DNA from: Bradyrhizobium sp. AZCC 1721
GTDB lineage: Bacteria > Pseudomonadota > Alphaproteobacteria > Rhizobiales > Xanthobacteraceae
Assembly (NCBI RefSeq): GCF_036924715.1
Contig: NZ_JAZHSB010000001.1
Location: 6,811,001-6,875,000 of the forward strand
Reading direction: 5' to 3'
DNA: 64,000 nt
Shown: in pieces, positions 62,041 to 64,000 of the stretch
Layout: every line of letters begins with the position of its first letter
Position numbering within the stretch: the stretch's first letter is position 1
Made by a program: the position numbers and the translations under genes
The notes under the pieces: model-generated
Told to the model about the DNA's origin: nothing
Seen by the model: the letters and a program-made list of their open reading frames with translations, nothing else
The model's database searches: none

Positions 62041-62312
62041 TCGTCGTCCCTGCGAACGCAGGGACCCATAACCACCGGCGCTAATTGTTACGAAGATAAC
62101 TAGCCCTGTCGTCTTACCGATAGGCCGCGGCGTATGGATCCCTGCGTTCGCAGGGACGACAGAATAGAGGCGAGAACCTCTCAACATGTCGCCCCTGCGA
62201 ACGCAGGGGCCCATACGCCGCGGCCGGCAGAATGGGCACTCGGGGCGACGGCTGCGTTTCAACAATGTGGGCTGGTGGTTATGGGTCCCTGCGTTCGCAC
62301 GCAGGGACGACG
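62041..62312. repeat. Repeat family A block 5
   Basis: Four cores lie at 62046-62065, 62138-62157 (one mismatch), 62192-62209 and 62285-62308; the last has a 4-base insertion, GCAC, in the stem. The stretch from about 62165 to 62308 matches block 1 (about 6004-6144) base by base over most of its length, including AGAGGCGAGAACCTCTCAAC and TTCAACAATGTGGGCTGGTGG. The block fills the gap between the converging synthetase and protease genes. Confidence 0.9.
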
Positions 62313-62319
62313 GAAGTGA

Positions 62320-63081
62320 TTACAACGCCGCGCCCCACTTTTGCATTGTCTGCAAAAGCCAATCCCGATACAGCGTCAGCGGCGTCACCCCAGTCATACC
62401 GCCGCAACCTGCGCTGCCGTTAGGCCCGGTCGGCCAGCTCACGACACCAACGATAACGGGACCGCTTGGCTTGTCCTCAAATACGGGCGCGCCGGAATCT
62501 CCCGTGCAAGCGCCGAGCCCGTCACGCGTGCCCTGCCCCACCGGATCGACCAGCCTGATCTGCAGCGTTCCCGGCCTGCCGGTCGCGACCAGGCTGGCGA
62601 GGCGGATGGTGCCGCCGCTCTTGCCGTCGCCGCGGATGGTTACGCCGATGCCCGCGATCGTAAAGCGGCTGCCGACGTTGATCGGGATATCAGGCAATCC
62701 GAGCGCGGCCGTCGTCTTTCCCTTGGGCGACGCCGCCAATTGCAGCAACGCGACATCCGCCGTTGCGCGATGTCCTGATATCGCCTGCATGTTGAAGCCA
62801 GGATGAATGGCGATGCTCTTCACGTCGTGCAGCGAGGGTTGCCTGTCCGTACCATATTCGACGATCTTGTATTCTGCGCCGGGCTGCACGCAGTGCGCCG
62901 CCGTCAACACCAGCCTTGGCGCAATCAAGGCCCCGGTGCAGAAATTACCGCGCGATCCGACGATGGTGATGATTGAGCGGGCCACACCTTCGGTGGACGG
63001 CGCACCACCGCCGACGATGGCATGGGCAGGAACAGGGAGCAGCAGCACCAGGCCGGTAATCATTCGAGGCAGGATCTTCAT
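62320..63081 (-). CDS. Secreted trypsin-like serine protease
   Basis: The product is 253 residues from ATG 63081. ATG 63111 and TTG 63117 are also in frame, but this start puts the signal peptide (MITGLVLLLPVPAHA) at the beginning. The mature protein begins IVGGG, as in activated trypsins. The triad is H63 in LTAAHC, D109 in TADVALLQL and S196 in GDSGAP. Cysteine pairs around H63 and S196 fit disulfides. It should be exported to the periplasm or outside; no dedicated inhibitor or target is adjacent. Confidence 0.9.
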   Translation of the reverse strand: MKILPRMITGLVLLLPVPAHAIVGGGAPSTEGVARSIITIVGSRGNFCTGALIAPRLVLTAAHCVQPGAEYKIVEYGTDRQPSLHDVKSIAIHPGFNMQAISGHRATADVALLQLAASPKGKTTAALGLPDIPINVGSRFTIAGIGVTIRGDGKSGGTIRLASLVATGRPGTLQIRLVDPVGQGTRDGLGACTGDSGAPVFEDKPSGPVIVGVVSWPTGPNGSAGCGGMTGVTPLTLYRDWLLQTMQKWGAAL

Positions 63082-63189
63082 CGGCGCAGCAATAGCTTGT
63101 GCGGCGCGCATCGCCAAGCGCGGCGATCGGGCTGGTTCGGGCGGTCAATCCGTGTTAGCCGCTCCCCGGAGCGCTACTTCAGGCAGGAC

Positions 63190-63825
63190 ATGATGATCGA
63201 GGCAGTTATCTGGGATTTCGGCGGGGTGCTCACCACCTCGCCATTCGAGGCGTTCACGCGGTTTGAGACCGAGCGCGGGCTGCCGGCCGACATCATCCGG
63301 CGCACCAACGCCGCCAATCATTTGGAAAATGCCTGGGCAAAATTCGAGCGCGCTGAGGTCGATATCGAAGCCTTCGACGAATTGTTTGCGGCCGAATCGC
63401 TGGCGCTGGGCGCGGCGGTTCGCGGCAAGGACGTGCTGCCGCTACTGTCCGGCGATCTGCGGTCCGAAATGGTCGAGGCATTGAAGCGCGTGAAAGCAAA
63501 GTTCAAGACCGGCTGCATCACCAACAACTTGCCCGCCAACGCCATCGGCAGCCACAGCGGGCGCACACTCTATGTCGCCGAAGTGATGGCACTGTTCGAC
63601 CATGTCATCGAATCCGCGAAAATCGGCCTTCGAAAGCCCGACCCGCGCATCTACCGGATGATGGTTGAAACGCTGAAGGTCGACCCCAAGAACTGCGTCT
63701 ATCTCGACGACCTCGGCGTCAATCTGAAGCCGGCGCGCGAGATGGGCATGACCACGATCAAGGTGGTCAATGCGGCGCAGGCGATTAATGAACTGGAAGC
63801 AGCGACCGGGCTGGCATTGCGCTAG
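63190..63825 (+). CDS. HAD-superfamily hydrolase (subfamily IA-like)
   Basis: The product is 211 residues from ATG 63190, with AGGCAGG just upstream. The HAD motif I is VIWDFGGVL (D9; the second acidic position is glycine, as in the epoxide-hydrolase-N-domain-like group). Motif II is CITNNLP, motif III IGLRKPDPRIY and motif IV YLDDLGVNLKPAREMGM. A helical cap lies between motifs I and II. It is likely a small-molecule phosphatase; the substrate is unknown. Confidence 0.88.
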   Translation: MMIEAVIWDFGGVLTTSPFEAFTRFETERGLPADIIRRTNAANHLENAWAKFERAEVDIEAFDELFAAESLALGAAVRGKDVLPLLSGDLRSEMVEALKRVKAKFKTGCITNNLPANAIGSHSGRTLYVAEVMALFDHVIESAKIGLRKPDPRIYRMMVETLKVDPKNCVYLDDLGVNLKPAREMGMTTIKVVNAAQAINELEAATGLALR

Positions 63826-63932
63826 GCGGAAAATAGCGGAACTGCGCGCTCGTTATGACCAAACGGCGCTTGTTCTTTGCCGGGAACGCAGGCAGAACAT
63901 TCCGAAATCATCGAATTCGGAGTTGAAACCCG

Positions 63933-64000
63933 GTGGCTGATATCAGGCCTTCGACCTCGATCGAGGCAGTGGAAAGCGGTCTTGCGGCGCAAGGCTATAT
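63933..64000 (+). CDS. N-terminal fragment, possibly a MoxR-type AAA ATPase (cut by window edge)
   Basis: GTG 63933 opens a frame that runs to the window end and encodes about 22 residues: (M)ADIRPSTSIEAVESGLAA, then QGY. The pattern S-x-E-A-V-E-x-x-L-A-x-Q-G-Y resembles the first residues of MoxR/CoxD-like ATPases of this group, from memory. No ATPase motif is within the window, so this is tentative. The ribosome site is weak (GGAGTTGAAACC). Confidence 0.35.
   Translation, partial: MADIRPSTSIEAVESGLAAQGY

Noticed and set aside
1..64000. tRNA or rRNA genes
   Set aside because: No cloverleaf-like segment with the usual conserved GTTCGAATC-type arm and no rRNA core sequence was noticed in reading the gaps between genes; a covariance-model scan was not possible.

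Overview
The window looks like a chromosomal segment of a Bradyrhizobium-type alphaproteobacterium (Nitrobacteraceae). This is an inference from the very high GC content, ATGA/TGATG gene overlaps, thiosulfate oxidation genes beside many ABC transporters and acyl-CoA enzymes, and dense families of short intergenic palindromic repeats. No rRNA, tRNA, CRISPR array or intact insertion sequence was recognised.

Layout. 0-6 kb: a thiosulfate-oxidation cluster (end of a probable SoxD-like cytochrome, then soxX-Y-Z-A-K-B), an exported DsrE-like protein and a persulfide dioxygenase-rhodanese fusion. 6-11.6 kb: a cobalamin uptake island, with btuCDF on the minus strand diverging from a cobalamin riboswitch and a TonB-dependent receptor. 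12-16 kb: an O-methyltransferase and pobA, followed by a decaying patch with 20-bp tandem repeats, a substrate-binding protein gene with an internal deletion, and a broken second copy of the methyltransferase 3' end. 16-18.7 kb: small hypothetical proteins and an orphan ATP-grasp enzyme. 18.8-23.6 kb: two MFS transporters around an N-acyl-D-amino-acid deacylase-like amidohydrolase. 23.8-28.5 kb: an AttEFGH-like ABC exporter, an AttH/CrtC-like lipocalin and a MAPEG protein. 28.6-34.3 kb: a branched-chain-type binding protein and an RND efflux pump with its fusion protein. 34.7-43.4 kb: an iron alcohol dehydrogenase, an acyl-CoA synthetase and a complete Dpp/Opp-type ABC importer. 43.5-55.6 kb: a catabolic cluster with a two-subunit biotin carboxylase, a BKACE enzyme, an AraC regulator, a GST, a binding protein, two acyl-CoA dehydrogenases plus the relic of a third, and a divergent acyl-CoA synthetase. 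55.5-59.6 kb: an XRE regulator, a VIT/vWA protein with an LPXT-type tail and its class GN sortase. 59.8-64 kb: an NDP-forming acyl-CoA synthetase, a secreted trypsin-like protease, a HAD phosphatase and the first codons of a possible MoxR ATPase.

How the parts work together. The sox genes with DsrE and the dioxygenase-rhodanese describe periplasmic thiosulfate oxidation plus persulfide handling. The cobalamin island describes outer- and inner-membrane uptake under riboswitch control. The 43.5-55.6 kb cluster looks like uptake, activation, dehydrogenation, carboxylation and cleavage of an acyl-CoA whose identity is not clear.

The most unusual signals are: the dedicated sortase-substrate pair; repeat family A, whose five blocks all lie between converging gene ends; the partial methyltransferase duplication bracketing pobA; a relic acyl-CoA dehydrogenase tail; and an ATP-grasp gene whose C-terminus is written by a repeat.
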